From: Helopsaltes ochotensis
Lineage: Eukaryota > Chordata > Aves > Passeriformes > Locustellidae
DNA length: 64,000 nucleotides
Direction: 5' to 3'
Assembly: GCA_013400155.1 (NCBI GenBank)
Contig: VXBM01000024.1
Span: forward strand, 2,031,386-2,095,385
Part shown: positions 1 through 13,200 of the stretch, one piece after another
Layout of the letters: each line of letters begins with the position of its first letter
Numbering within the stretch: position 1 is the stretch's first letter
Program-made: the position numbers and the translations under genes
The notes under the pieces: generated by a model
What the model saw: the letters and a program-made list of their open reading frames with translations, nothing else
Database searches by the model: none
Told to the model about the DNA's origin: nothing

Positions 1-1356
1 AATGAAGATGTTTCTTGTTCCCTCTTAGCATCAAAGAAGAAACATTGGAAAATCACTAGAATTTTAAATATGCCCTAACTTTGCAGCAAAACTGTTTTCA
101 GACAGTTTTCAGACATTATTGACAGCTCAGCTACTAATTTAGCTGCTTACTCGAGAAGTGGCAACTAAGAGTATCTGAAAAGATGCAAGCCAAAAACTTG
201 ATGAAAAGATGTTTCCACGTCTCTGTATAATGAATCATGACTGACCTTCTCAGCAGTGTGTCCTCCCGCACTTTAGAGAATACATTATTACAGACATAAA
301 CCAGCAAGATTTTTTGTGCATTTTGTCTACAAAAATCAGCAGTATCTCAGGAAGGCTGCATATACTACATATGCTACTTAACTGCTCTTTAAAGTGAAGG
401 GAAAATCAAGATGCTCTGCCTTCTGTGATACAAAGCGTTGCCTGAAAGGGTCTTAATCTTGACATCCAAGAAATCATGAAATCTTAACACCCTGGGCTAC
501 AGTCTCCCACCAATTTCCTGCAGTGTGGTCACTTTTGAGCATGAAGAGCAGTCAGTGGCTGGAGTAGCCTCAACACAGGATCTGTGGCTTACAGTGACAT
601 TAATGCCATCCTCTGACTTTCCATGGCCAGAGCCAGCAAGTTTCCATGAATGTGTCTCGTAGCCAAGGCAGAATGGTTGAAACAACAAACTAAAAATCTA
701 CCAAGGTCTTGCTGAACAGGTTAGAATCCTGCTGACGACAGATAACACCCTGGAGGTTTTGCTTCTATTATGTTCACCCCTCAAATAAAAAGCAGACACC
801 AACAAAAGTAGTTTTAATTCCCATACCTGCAAGTGTGCTCTAATCAGTGACATTCAGTTTACTCAGATTTTCTCCACTGAGCAACTATATCATGTACATA
901 TCTGTGTTATGGGAAACATAATAAAATCCTGAAGCATTCATGCAAGAGAGATCAATTCAAATGTGATCATGTAATTCCACTGGTAAAACTCAGTACATCT
1001 AACAGAATGTTTTGTTGCTGATCTAGCTTTGCAAAGCATGTTTTGCTCCTGCTGGATTACTGACAACTTCAGTCAAAAGAGGACTACAAGTTGTTTTTTT
1101 TTCTCTGCCTGAGATTCATAATGTATAATGTATAATTTTTTCCAATAATTTACTGTCTAAGTGTTTTGGGGCAAGATTTTTTTACTCTTATGCTGGTTTT
1201 GTCTTTCAGGCCATCACCTTTCTCTATTTAATAAAATATCAATATCCAGTTTAAAGATCAATATCTGGTTACCTAATTCACAAAATGCTATTCATGAGTA
1301 TCTAATAAGTTAAAGTCTATAAAGTACCTGGATCAAATTATTGTGCAACGTACATG

Positions 1357-1357
<1 letters not shown>

Positions 1358-1401
<44 letters not shown>
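1358..1401. repeat. Poly(T) tract of 44 bases
   Basis: An uninterrupted run of T lies inside the RNF144B intron; read on the transcribed strand it is a poly(A) run. No retrotransposon body or target-site duplication is recognisable beside it. Exact length in such runs is sensitive to sequencing error. Confidence 0.95.
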
Positions 1402-1404
<3 letters not shown>

Positions 1405-4400
1405 CTTGCAGACTTGTAGAAAAGATTATGATTTAGGCAAATTCTTACAAATGCCCCAAGTACATACTCCTCTCCTGGAGCTAAACGTTTACAGAAAGAG
1501 TACCTAGAAATGTGACAGAATCATCTTTAAAAATACATTGGAAAGCCTAATCAAGGAATGCACAAACTAGTAATATGAAATGTTCCTTCTTCAATAATAA
1601 ACGGAAGTGCTTTCTCTGGTCAGCTTCGAGCCTGAGAAAGAAAATTCTGTTCAGGTTATTCATGGGTTTTTCATTTCAACACTTCCACATGCTGCTCTAA
1701 CTTCAACTTTTTTTCCCCAAAGTATATTGTACAGAGGGTATTTTTAATGTACTGACCAAGAAAAAGATATCTGCTTGGTTATGTATTTACTATGCAAAAG
1801 GATCATAACAGTTCTTCAGTTTAACATAAAAATGAGTTCAAAGTGTAACTTCAGTGTTATGTTGCTAGGTAATGATGTGGCAAAGGCACTATATCCCTTT
1901 CACTCTGAAATCTGAAGTTTCTATTCAAATCCACTTTCAGATAATTTATGTATCAAAGACAAAAGATAGATCTCAATCATTCCTACATACTGCTTTTCAA
2001 GTACCCAGACATGTTCCATTACCTTGCTCCTCTCCAACCTGCTTGCAGCTCTTCATCTCCCAAAATGCAGCCTCATTAGTTTGGATACAAAAGCATAAAA
2101 GAAACCCCATATGTGACATGGCAAAACTGAACAGGTACCTTTGTTAAGAAACACGGAGGGAGGGCTAGGAAGAAAAAAGAAACTGAGAAAACTAGCTTAT
2201 TTTCCTGTCAAATGCCACTGATACTGCTGCTAGCCACTGTGTAGCAGCTGGTACAGGATAAGTAAGGGTATTTCTCTTGAATTCAATTATGGAAAGGTAA
2301 AGAACAGATCTACAGTATTTCCCAGACATTGCTAGGCCATGATCTACATTAAATGTGAAAATGCACAAAATTATTTTAGGCATCTTGCCAAAACGAGAAG
2401 GTCTTTCCTCCTAACATGTAACTTGAAGACAATTTCCATTTCAAAAAAATGTAAGAAAAACACAAGTCTCCCTCTTAAAATCCACTGGAATGATTTACAA
2501 TGTTAAATCTCTGTTCCAGATTTGTCCTCAAAACTGTCCTTGTTTGGGGTTGCGGTTTTGTTTAGCCTAGGCTTTTTTACAAACTCCGGGTTTGGGGAGC
2601 AGGGCACGGAAATACTGTAATACGGAGAGAATACCTAACTTTTCAAGTTGACATTCCAGAGTGTCTCATGATTCAGAACAGATGAGCAGATAGGCATTCA
2701 GATTTTATTTTAGTTCTGGGCCATGGTTACGTACTTTTTATTCAGTAATGCATAACATTCATTTTATTCTTACACTTTAGAAATGTTACCTGTTCTTCAG
2801 TGCATACACAATCTAGTATTACTAATTTTGGTGAGACAGCTCACGTCAGAACTCTAAATTTAGCCACCTAATCCACCCAGTATCTAATCAAATGTGTACT
2901 AGCATAAATATACCCCCCAGACAGTACTCATAGTGTTTATGGCAGATCTATATAATGTTTAATAAGATATTCATCATTGCCGTGACATCTGCACTTCTGC
3001 ATGTTCAATCACCAAAATGGATCAGTCACTTTCGATGTGTGGTACTCAAACTCCTCAAGTATCTCTCACAAGGTCTTAAAACTAGATGAAACAAGTGTAT
3101 TGGCAATTATCTTGGAAGCATTTACACTTCACTTGGAAAAAAAGTGAGGCTTTTCCAATTAAAATTTTTAGAAACTACATGACAAAAATAGAAATGTCTT
3201 AATTTGCTACAGATAAACTTATGATAGGCACGGTGTAAAGTGAGAAACAAAATTCCAATGAAATACACATATTGCCCAATCGCTATTTTAACTGCCACGA
3301 TAAATGAATGGATAGAAGATCAAAGGGACAGAAGATCAGGCCACATAAGAGCCTTATCAAGAAAGATGCTTGAAAGAAAGTGAAAAAATGCCACTGTTAG
3401 CTTCAAAGAACATACAGTCAGTTCATGGCTTAGTTTTAGGGAAGGAATAACATCACTAACAAGAATTTAATTTTGTCATGACCAACTGAAAACACCAAGC
3501 AAACGTGACAATGGACCAGCCTCCTCTTGATCCACAAGCCTATTTTTATGGGATCCTTCAAATGTACCTGAGAAATACATTGTCATCAGCTTTGTCTCAA
3601 AGTATCTACTAGTGATGCTAAATTCTGCTCAGAAACACAGTCTGAAACCAATTTACTCATGGCCCAACACATCGTGGCAGCCCATCATAAAAAGCAGGAA
3701 AAGTTCCCGGTAATTGTTGCCATGAAATGCTACCACCAAACAGAAAAGGAACAGAGAACAGGACCAGAGAAACTCACCCTTCACAAAACGGAACCAGCTG
3801 CAAATATAATTTCTTGACAAAAATCCGTGTCAGGTCAAACTTGGCCTTGCCAACAGCTACAAAACGGACATGAGCATGATGTCACAGTCACAGTCTGGCT
3901 CAGTTACCGTGGCACTTCGAGGCACTGACAACTTCACATTGATCTCTTCATTGGTTAAATGGCGATAACACTAACTGCATCGATGCAATGTTGTCATTAA
4001 AACATTAGTTCTCTCTTCCTCCCATCTTCCCTTGTCCACGATCCAGCGGCTGCCACCTCTACTGACTTCAGAAACATGCAGACCCTCTTCCTGAATAGTA
4101 GCATCCATCAAAAGTCAATGGGTACATCTGGACTCTTTTGGTGCCCCAACTCTGCCTTTGGCGTTATTCTGCCCAGAAATGCAAGAAGTTCTTAAACCAT
4201 CTAAATTACCATAGAAGTGCTCTGTGCTCAGTGCCAATATTAGCAGGTGTAGCAATTCTCTTTTTTAAAACTTGAAAAAAATTATTCTGAAACATTTCAA
4301 ATGTCGAGCTGGGAAAAAAAGAATCCCAAATGTCAACACTTCCAAATGGAAAACAACCTGAGGTAAGCTTTATACATAAAGTAAGTGGGGCATTGCAGCT

Positions 4401-6283
4401 CAAGGTATATTTAGGAGGAGGAGAAGGTAGTGAGTGTTCTGGTGCAGTTGTGAGAAGGTGTCTCATAGGATGGGGAGAAAAGGAGAACAAACCCCTTCTT
4501 GAAAATGAGCACAAAGAAATAGAAGTGATACTAAAACCCAGTGTTGTCTAGATGATGGCAAATCCAAATATTCCCTTACTCGTAAGATTTACTAAGCATT
4601 ATTTCAGTGGATTATTCATACACCTATGTTTCACCTAGCAGGTATCCCATTCTTTTTTACCATCTGCCTCCTCCTTGTCCTTGATCTACTCAGTCTCCTC
4701 TGCTCTCAAACCTTTCTGCTCATGTTTTTTGCGAAGGCCCCTCACATTAGTTTTTACAGTTTTCCAGTGCTCCCCTCCACACACAATCTGAAACTTCACA
4801 GTGCTAAGGGGAAAACATCACTATTCAGCCACTCAAAGGTGGCAGGACAACACACAGCCATTCTTGGAAAGATTAAGGAAAGCAGAGGAGCCTTAGATTG
4901 TCCTGTCGATGAAGTACCAAGAGAGGAACTCCTATTTCTGTAAGAGTTTCTTCTTCTCTAGTAAAAGTAGCTGGCAGCAGCCCCTTTCCAAGGCTGAAGC
5001 CCCCAGGCCCATGCAGGCGGCTGCCCCTGGCACCACTCTGTCCACAATGGCAAAGGAGCCTTTGGAGCCCACGTCTAGCCCTAGCCCTGCTGACACACAA
5101 AGCTACAGCAGAAAATCTTGTTCTCCAATTGCCTTTGGAACACCTCCTGCTTGTTGAAACACAAGACAGAACAGAAGCTACCTGGGTTTGCATGCTGACT
5201 TCTTTTAAGGCCACATGAAGTTTAATCTCATTTGGACTGCACTGTGTGCACCAAAATAACAAACAGGTAGATCATCATGGTATTTGTTTTGCACATTTTG
5301 TAACCCAGTTGCCTCACACACTTCTCAGAAGTACAAGACTCAACAAAGAATTTGCTTGCGGAAAAAAAAAAAAAGTGAATCATGCTAGTACTGCATAAAC
5401 CTGTGCCAACAACACAGAATAACATATTGAAAGCATCTTTTCAGTTTGTTACCCATTGTCCTAGACAGCTCAAACCCTATGCCAATAAATAACACACAAG
5501 CTAGATGGACATGAGCTGCTGCTTGACATAAATAGCAGCAATCCCATTTATTGCTCACCTGGCTCTCATTGGGGCCCTGAAATGCTTAAGAGGAGGGGAA
5601 GAAAAGAGAAAAGACAAAACCAGAAAGAATTCATGTGCAGGGAGAAGCCAACACCGGGTTTTTTACTGACCTCTAAGAGCACTTTTCTGGAACAGCACTG
5701 CACTGGTTCCCTCCTGTCACCACTGCCACCAGGGCAATCTTATCCTGCCCGCTAAAACCTCACCTCCACGACTGCTTACAGGATACAGACTCACACTGAG
5801 TCTTTAATAGGGCCCTTGGTATTTCCAGTGTTACTGATAGTCCTGCACTTCTCTTTTCCAAAGGGTAGAGTATGCTGTGACGGACACCAGGGCAATTCCA
5901 GCCAAGGGGATGCAAGATGCACATGATCACACCACTCACTGTCTCTCTCTGCTGCTTTCCCAGTTTCAGATGTGTTTTGAAAAGGCAGGAGTGTCCCAGA
6001 TGCACACTTTCCAGACAGTCAATGAGCACCAAAGCCTGGGCAACACCCAGTGCGCTGTGCAAAGGCAAAGTGGGGAGGGTAGCCTGTCCATTCCTGGCAC
6101 TGCCCCACCAGAGCACTCCAGAGTCTTACCTGAGTGAGGCACTGCGAGAGGTCTCGGTGCAAGGAACACAGGAAAAGAGCAAACATCTAGGAAATTTTAT
6201 TACAAATAAGTATAATATTCAGAGTATTATTCTATAAGTGTATCAATCAAGAAGTAATTAATATTAGTTTGCTTTGGACCCAG

Positions 6284-6338
6284 GTGCATTAAAATACTGT
6301 ATTTTAAAATACTAAAGTGCATTAAAATACTGTATTTT
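6284..6338. repeat. Short tandem duplication, about 33-bp period
   Basis: The 22-base string GTGCATTAAAATACTGTATT plus two T residues occurs at 6284 and again at 6317, separated by AT-rich sequence. This is a local intronic duplication with no sign of function. Confidence 0.85.
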
Positions 6339-7381
6339 TCAACACTATAATGGTGTGAACAAACACAGTGTATGATGATTTCACATACATATGCACCATG
6401 GGTGCAAAAACCTGAGTAATTGCACATCCAAGGAAGAAGAAATTGCAACAAAAGGTAAACCTAAGGGACTGCTGATAAGGACATCTTCCCCAAATATACA
6501 AGGATGTATAAAGACAAGAAACAAGATGAGCAATCTCAGGAACAGATGAGACTCCTTCTCCTTTTGGGAAAGGAGCAAGTTAAAGTGACAAAGGGACCAT
6601 AAAATCATGCAGCTTGAGCAGTACATATATTGCTGAATATCCGTATGTAAAAGCGTGCACCACAGCATGGCGCTCTGCAAAGGTTTTATAGGAAATATAG
6701 GAAATTAACTGAATAATGTAAAGTTCAGTCCTCTAAAATTTTCACAAATAAAATATATCTCACATCCCTTCCCAACCCTCTTCAGAGATCAGTCTTTCAT
6801 TCAAAACTAATATAAATCCAATGAAACCAATGAAACCAGGTCATTAGGTACACTGCAGCCATTTCCAAATTCTTGGGATGTGTAAATGTGTGCTTTATCT
6901 CACACTGCAGTGGAATCGTATGCTAAATGCAACACATGTTGAAAAATACAAGGTTGATGCCTCTCCAGACCTGACTGAGCTACCAATAAGATGGTAAGTA
7001 TGTTCTGCAAGCCATCTGCTTTTTCTGCTGAGAACAGAGAGAGTAAAAATGTTTACAGTTATTTGAAAAACTGCTGCCCTACTAGCAACATTCCACCAAA
7101 ATGCAAACATACACATTCTAAAGCACAGTTTACTTACTTTGGCTAAAACACAGCTTTTATGGGGTATTTTGTTTATTGCAAGAGTTTCTAAGATGAAAAA
7201 AAAAAAAGCTGTACACAATTCTAAGTAGTTTGAAGGTCTTGGTTTTACAGGCTACAAATGGAAAGGAAATATAACCTCACCCCCACAAATATCTAAACAG
7301 CAAAAATTTCCAATTATTTCCACAGCCACAAATGCTGTGAAAAACAATCATTGTTGCAGCATCACCATTACAGCTAGGAAT

Positions 7382-7385
<4 letters not shown>

Positions 7386-7462
<77 letters not shown>
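7386..7462. repeat. Poly(A) tract of 77 bases
   Basis: An unbroken run of A, the longest homopolymer in the window, lies about 2.3 kb downstream of the RNF144B first coding exon. In the pre-mRNA it would be a U77 tract. Bird CR1 elements end in short octamer repeats rather than poly(A), and I see no retrocopy body next to it, so its origin is unclear. Simple homopolymer expansion or an assembly artefact are both possible. Confidence 0.95.
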
Positions 7463-7464
<2 letters not shown>

Positions 7465-8926
7465 CTTAACATGTAACAGAACAAGAAATTAACAAAAGCA
7501 ATGGTTTCAGTTATTGGAGCAGAACCTATCATGTCCATGTCAAGTCCTTTTCTAACTCAAGTTTAATACTAGTCCTGGATCTATAAAATTACCCTTAGTG
7601 ACAGAAGAATAAGCTATACAAGCTGAGAGCATTGCTTGCTGAAAAACAGTGAAACTGATTGATGCTCAAGCCCATAGCTCACAGTGGATATTCTTACCCC
7701 AAATCTTTCTTAAGTGTAGTGTGAAGGTATCTAGATGTCCTGACATGGGTGAGAAGAAATTTAAGGCATGGGACATCAGTAGAGCTGCTGCAGGCTATGC
7801 CCCCAGCAATCCCCCATGCAAGTCCTGGCACTCTTGACACTGTTTTTTGGAGCCTGCCCAAAAGTGCAACTCATATGGCTTCCCAGAAACTGCTCTGGCT
7901 TCAAGACAGAAAGCCATGTAGCCAGGTTAAAAGTTTCCAGAGCCCTCTTTGTTATAGGATGCAAGATCTACATGTCTGGGCATGCATCAGCCCAGACGCA
8001 TCCATTGGGATGATGCTGGGACACAGACAATAGTCAGACAAAGGCTGGACTTGGAGCATAAACACAGTTGAGACATATTATGCCCACTGAAATAAATAGA
8101 GCGTGTCTAAAGGCTTCTCCCAGCTGCATTTAGGCTCACTCATGGCTAGCTCTTGGTTCAGACAAAGCCAGTGAAGTTTGCACAGACGTCAAATAACTGT
8201 GACCGCACCCTCCATGTCGCTGTCACAGCACTGGAGCAACCAAGCTCACAGCAGATGCTCTTCATGGTGCTGGCCAGGGAAGGAGAGTATGGATGTGGTG
8301 GCAGCTGTGGCACCAACATGGGACATGTGGGCACAGCAACATCCCCAGCCATCTCTGACCTCTCCCTTTGGCCGGTGTCCTGTTGGAGTGCAGAGTCCAG
8401 CTCTGCCTGGCACAGTCCTCAGCAGCCCACCCTTCCCTAAGGATTATTCTACCCAGCTAACACTGAGGTTAATGTACCATTAATGATACTACATCAGAGA
8501 CACTGAGTTCTTGGATAGGCGTGGCACCACTGTAAAAGTATCAACTTCTCCAGTTCTCTTTTTTCGTATTAAAAGCAGTATCTTCATATCTACCTTTTAG
8601 GTATGGGTTCTTGAAACTTTTGTTACAAACTAAAATACAGAAATGTTTTGTGCAAACTGGTATGGAAAACAAACATCATGAAGTTCAGGTTGAAATGCAT
8701 ATTAATCAATCTTATCCTATTTTCTTGAAACATGTGGCTAGATTCTCATCTTGGTTAAGCTATCCTGAATTCAGCATAAGTGAAGATACTGTCACCCTAG
8801 CTGGCTTCACAAATATTGAATTTCTTCATGAATTCAAACAATCAAGGGTAAAACTTAGCACACTTGCTTGCTGCTTATCCACAAACTTTTTTCAAAAATA
8901 AAACCAAGTACATTTATTTGAGAGGT

Positions 8927-9001
8927 AAAAAAACCCCACAACCCACAACAAAACAAAACAAGCAAGCAAATGAAAAAGAAACAACAAAAAACCACCCCAC
9001 C
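8927..9001. repeat. A/C-rich low-complexity patch
   Basis: About 75 bases made almost entirely of A and C on the plus strand (CAAAA, CAAGCAAG and ACCCC blocks). It resembles the patches at 55827-55902 and 59990-60152 and has the same strand bias. It is low complexity with no coding value. Confidence 0.85.
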
Positions 9002-9732
9002 AACATCCTCCAGTGACTTCCGACCTGTTTTCAGGTCATGTACATTAGTTACCATCAGTGAGGTACATCAAAGTCACTATCACCAGAGAAACTAGGTCCA
9101 TTTTTCCCATGCTGACAAAGAGACCAGAAAAGTACTACTATCTGTAGGGCTTTTATCAGTTCATTCAACCTCTCCCTCTATCATTTCCACCAGTTTTATT
9201 TGATCTGAATTTCCAGGCCAAAAAGTCCTTACTGACTACTATAGGCAATGCATGACCTGGGCAACATCTCTTCAGCACAGAGGCAAAGGTTCAACAGGCC
9301 ATTTTTGTTTAGGTTTTCTGATTACTCTTAAAAGTTACATAGAAGAACTTTAAAGATCTCTGAGAACTCAAAAAAAGGATAGCAGGGAAAGAAAAGCTCA
9401 CAGCTATCCTATGATGTTTCAAGGTTTTGCTGCAGAAAAAAGTAAATACTGAGATTGCATGGAGACTGTGTATGGTCTCCAATAATCTTAAACTGCATCT
9501 TTTTCCCATTTCTGGGTTTTACTGGTAATTGCTATGGGAAATTATGAAAAGCAAAATGACAAGAGAAATCTTTTAAATAAGGCAAGACAGTCTAACACCA
9601 AATGCTCTTTAGAAAAGCCTCCTGTGTCAGCATGTACACATGCTTCTTGTACAAGACAAGCAATGCTACTCACAGTTCTGTCCATTTCCCATTACCACAC
9701 TTCTGTAACGTAAAGGCACTGACAGATCTTAC

Positions 9733-9897
9733 CGCTGTACAAAAGATGCAGCTGCATTCCTGAAGAGTGGTCATCTTATCCAGGGAATATTCACAGAGAC
9801 ATAGCTTGCAAGTGAGGAGAGGCTCCAGAGCTAACTCTCCAGCTTCTGACTTGTCAGCTGTCATGGTGTGAGGACAAGCCTTCCCAGCAGAGCCCAT
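9733..9897 (-). CDS. RNF144B: E3 ubiquitin-protein ligase RNF144B, first coding exon (partial CDS)
   Basis: RNF144B is a RING-between-RING E3 ligase with a C-terminal membrane anchor. It accepts ubiquitin from E2s of the UBCH7 type, is induced by p53, and has been linked to turnover of BAX, p21 and p63. This exon encodes residues 1-55, starting MGSAGK. It includes Met12, the LLTCKLCLCE segment and DKMTTLQEC, and ends at IFCTA. Visible RING1 zinc ligands are Cys30, Cys33, Cys48, Cys50 and Cys53; the rest of the RBR unit lies in later exons outside the window. Compared with human RNF144B as I recall it, the length to this splice junction is identical and the RING part nearly so, while residues 6-20 diverge. 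The paralogue RNF144A fits less well (MTTIAQCQC in place of MTTLQECSC). An in-frame TGA directly precedes the ATG, so no longer start is possible in this exon. The exon ends in phase 0 at a GCG|GTAAGA donor. Confidence 0.95.
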
Positions 9898-9905
9898 TCA
9901 GTCAT
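9861..9905 (-). promoter_or_regulatory. RNF144B: Overlapping upstream ORF at the RNF144B start
   Basis: An ATG at 9905-9903 lies 8 nt before the main start, in another frame. It opens a 14-codon ORF (MTEWALLGRLVLTP) that overlaps the start of the CDS. Its TGA stop (9863-9861) overlaps Met12 of RNF144B (9864-9862) as ATGA. Both the upstream ATG and the main ATG have T at -3, a weak context. Met12 has A at -3 (ACCATGA), a stronger one. The arrangement is seen directly; leaky scanning or reinitiation at Met12 is inference. Confidence 0.7.
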
Positions 9906-10235
9906 TAATGGTGCACTCAGCCTGCAAAGAGAAATCAGCAGCTGAAACCTCGCACAAGTCATGCAGTCATTGTCACTTCCATTGCTCTGAGAATTTATAT
10001 CTCAGATCCACAGAAGTACCTGCACACTCAAAGGTACTACTCAACATCTTGGGGCTAGTCTCAACTTCAGGCCATTCAAAACTTACAAAGAGAGCACACC
10101 TCCTCAAAAGACCTGAACTGGTGGGGCTCTCTGAGAACATTCACCTTGCTGGCACAAAACACCTCAGTCAGGCTGCTTAACATCAAAATAAAGAAAAAAC
10201 CAAACACAAAACAAAACTCACAAAGATGGGGTATT

Positions 10236-10266
10236 ATACATACATACATACATACATATATATATT
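10236..10266. repeat. CATA/TA microsatellite
   Basis: About five CATA units run into a short TA repeat. It is a simple intronic microsatellite. Confidence 0.9.
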
Positions 10267-13200
10267 TATCACTCTGCCTTTTCAAATGAGTTTCAGACTC
10301 ATACTCCTCCCACCCAAATGGGATCCTTCAGCCTTTATTGCACCCACAGAGTTCCAGTGAGTGTCTCTACTTCCACTTTCTATTCCAGTTGATGGCTTGG
10401 AAACTCCCCTAGGCAGTGCAAGACAAGAACAGATTCTCACTTTCTAGGCAAGCACTTCAAACATTTAGTCTGTAATGCAGATGGTGGGTACCATGAACTC
10501 CACTTCCTCCATGAGTTGTCACTGAGATGGAGCTGGCACTCTATTGCAAGAGGGGTATGAAGGCATCTAAACCTAGGAAAGGGCTTCAGCTTGCATGTGC
10601 TACTTCACACAGGGCTGGAGCTTAACACCAAATGAGTAAGAGCATTTCATGCGCAGTTGTCTCTTTGGCATTGCCTTAATGATGCCAAAAAGTAGCTTTT
10701 GTGCATCCCACTTCCTGGCATCCAGCTCTTCTATTTATTTCATAGGCCCCTGAGGCATTTAACTGATGTTTGTGAACCAAGTCCACTAGCACTTTGACAG
10801 AGAGATGCTCACCAGAGCCATGTTTTCACAACATGTCACAGCAGTGCTTGGGGATGAAATGTCTCTTCTGTGATGAGCAGCAAATGGAAAATGCCATGCC
10901 TACATGTAATGCTTTCTGGCCTAAGCATTTGAAAACACTGCACCATAATCATAAAAAATCTCAAGACCCTCATTCTTACACAGTCATACTGAAGAAGGAA
11001 TTAAAGAGAATATCCTTGTGCTTAAGCTGAAACAATGCAAAGCCTATTTGCAGATTTTACTCACCTCAGCACAGACAGTAGGGTTCACTTCAGTATTTAA
11101 GGCACAGGAAAATTTATCCTCACCTCTAAGAAACTTGGCCCAACTTCCACAGACCTCTTTCTGCATACACTTTGCTGATGGCAAGACAACCTTCACGCAC
11201 ATTTTACAAGCAGAGACCTGATGGCCAGCTGTGCACAGCTGCTTGCAGCAGCACCAAGAGTGCAGCTCTACTAAATCTGAAGAGCTGCATGAAGGCTGCA
11301 TGAACATGAAAGCAATCAAGGCCTATCGATGTGCCTGTCAGATCTGACATCTCATGAGGCAAACCAGAGACTTGAGCCCTTTGGTCCTCCTCTGCTGGCC
11401 TCCCCTGTAGTCCTGAGCGCCCTCTGGGCAGAGCTGTCAGGTCACATTTGGCAGCTCGTCCCTGCTGCCATTCTGTGGCTGCTGGAGTGGCCAACACAGC
11501 TGCAGACTGTCAATGCATTATGTGACATACTGACTTGCAGTGCCTGCTGAATTCCTCCCTGGGGGAGGATGATGGGCCTCATGGAGTTTGTGGAACCTTT
11601 CCCTGCAGCTCCCACTTCATAACCTTACTCACAGCTGAGCCCATCCCCAGACCTGCCCCCAAAGCCTCCTGCCCCACAATCTGCAGGAAGACATTTTCTC
11701 CTCAAAAGCCACAAAACCACAACAAATCTGGGTCAGCGAACACTTACTCCTTTTTAATCTTTACACTTGGCAGTTTCCTAGCCTAGCCTGTCAGAGAAGC
11801 CACCAGATTTGTACCTTGGAATGTCTTTCTTGTAAGCACAGAGTTTTAAGAGATTTGAGCATCATGGCCATGATTCTGGCAACCAAATTCCTGACCACAA
11901 ATCCAAAGCAAACTCTCTTTTTATGGCTTGCCATCACTAGTTCATAACATACACTATTCCTACATTATTCTTGTTGCAGTCCTGGGCCCTGCTACCATGA
12001 TGGCCCTCAAAATTTGCTCCATACAGCTGCAGAGCTGGAGCTCCAGCATGGCCAGAAGCCTTAGAAGGAAGCCTCCCTCTGAGTCAGGAACTGCAACAAT
12101 CTTCTGTAATTACTGCAGTGGGGTGGGGGGAGGAACACTGAGTCACTGGAAACGCTATGGCAGATCAAGAACTACCTGTTATTTAAACCTACGTGCTAGA
12201 CGTTATCTCAGTATTTAGAAGAATTGTAACACATTTACTCAAGTTGCGTTTCAACAGCAGCTGCATCTGTACAGGTGAGCTACTCACCCTCACTCTGCAC
12301 TGATCTGAAATTTCTTCATTTACACAGTAAAAGGCAGCAATGCTAAAAGGGCAGACGCACAAAAGAACAGGCAGGAATATTTCAGGATGTGGGAATGGAT
12401 ATAAAATGGATACAACTGTTTCAAAAGTCAGTGTTCTTCTTATAACTGAAAAGGTTATGACCCTGCACGCAGGCAGCATTAAGGCAGCTGTAGGAAGATT
12501 CAGGTGTATGACTGAGGTTTAGGGCTAGGGGCTAATTTTAGATAGCCTAAATCCAGCACTCGGTGTGGTAGTGAAAAGCAGGTTGCTGATACACTGCTCT
12601 GCACTAGTAGCAACCTAATGCCAGAGTGTGATGGCTGTAGGGACTCATTATGATATCCCATTGTCACTGATGATAACCCCTGTCCCTGAAGACTGTAGGC
12701 TCAATTCAGTTTTGCTCCCTGTCCCTCTACACATTCCCTCACACCAGGATGACAGAGCACAGCTGAGGTTCTCCCTAAAATAGGCAGAGTACCATGTGGA
12801 AATCTCCAACAGACAACACCAAGCAAGCCTGGCACATCAGAGGATCCACATCCACACAGCCCAGGTTGGCTCACCTCACCACAGCCTCATTAACTTCATT
12901 GGAGTTCATCAAATGAATGGAACAGGATGAGAGAACATGGAAACAGCTCCATGTCCTGCCTGCTCACCCTTGAAAGAAACACTGTGGCTACCAGGAAGAG
13001 CACTCCTTCCACGGTCCCTGAGAGGCCAGCCTGTCCCCAGGCAGCCCTCCGGGTCAGGCTGGCACAGGCGAAGCCTTCCTGCTAGTGCTGAACACCTGCC
13101 TGTCAAAGGGAGAGCAGACGCATGGCCTGCTTGGCCTGCTCCTTTTCCCAGAGCAACCCAGCCACTGGTCCTTGCATCTGCCCATTAGAATTGGGACTTC

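Larger units (their letters stand above)
1..9732 (-). other. RNF144B: RNF144B intron downstream of the first coding exon (partial)
   Basis: This stretch follows the splice donor of the RNF144B first coding exon in the direction of transcription (leftwards), so it is inferred to be intron. I looked on the minus strand for the next expected segment of the protein, which in vertebrate RNF144 proteins continues with Cys-Leu-Lys-Gln-Tyr, and did not find it; the exon probably lies beyond the left edge. All open frames here are short and have no recognisable family. The stretch holds a 44-base poly(T), a 77-base poly(A), a 33-bp imperfect duplication near 6284-6338 and an A/C-rich patch. I see no clear transposon in it. 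Confidence 0.8.
9733..9921 (-). other. RNF144B: RNF144B exon with acceptor and donor (24-nt 5' UTR plus coding start)
   Basis: The full exon is 189 nt. On the minus strand the acceptor is a pyrimidine-rich ...TTTCTCTTTGCAG ending at 9922. The donor GTAAGA starts at 9732, right after codon 55 (GCG), which leaves the reading frame in phase 0. In human RNF144B the CDS likewise begins in an exon that has an upstream noncoding exon. The 24 bases before the ATG are untranslated and contain one upstream ATG. Confidence 0.9.

Noticed and set aside
1..9732. Second coding exon of RNF144B within the window
   Set aside because: I looked on the minus strand for the expected Cys-Leu-Lys-Gln-Tyr continuation and found no match with a splice acceptor. 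It should lie to the left of the window.
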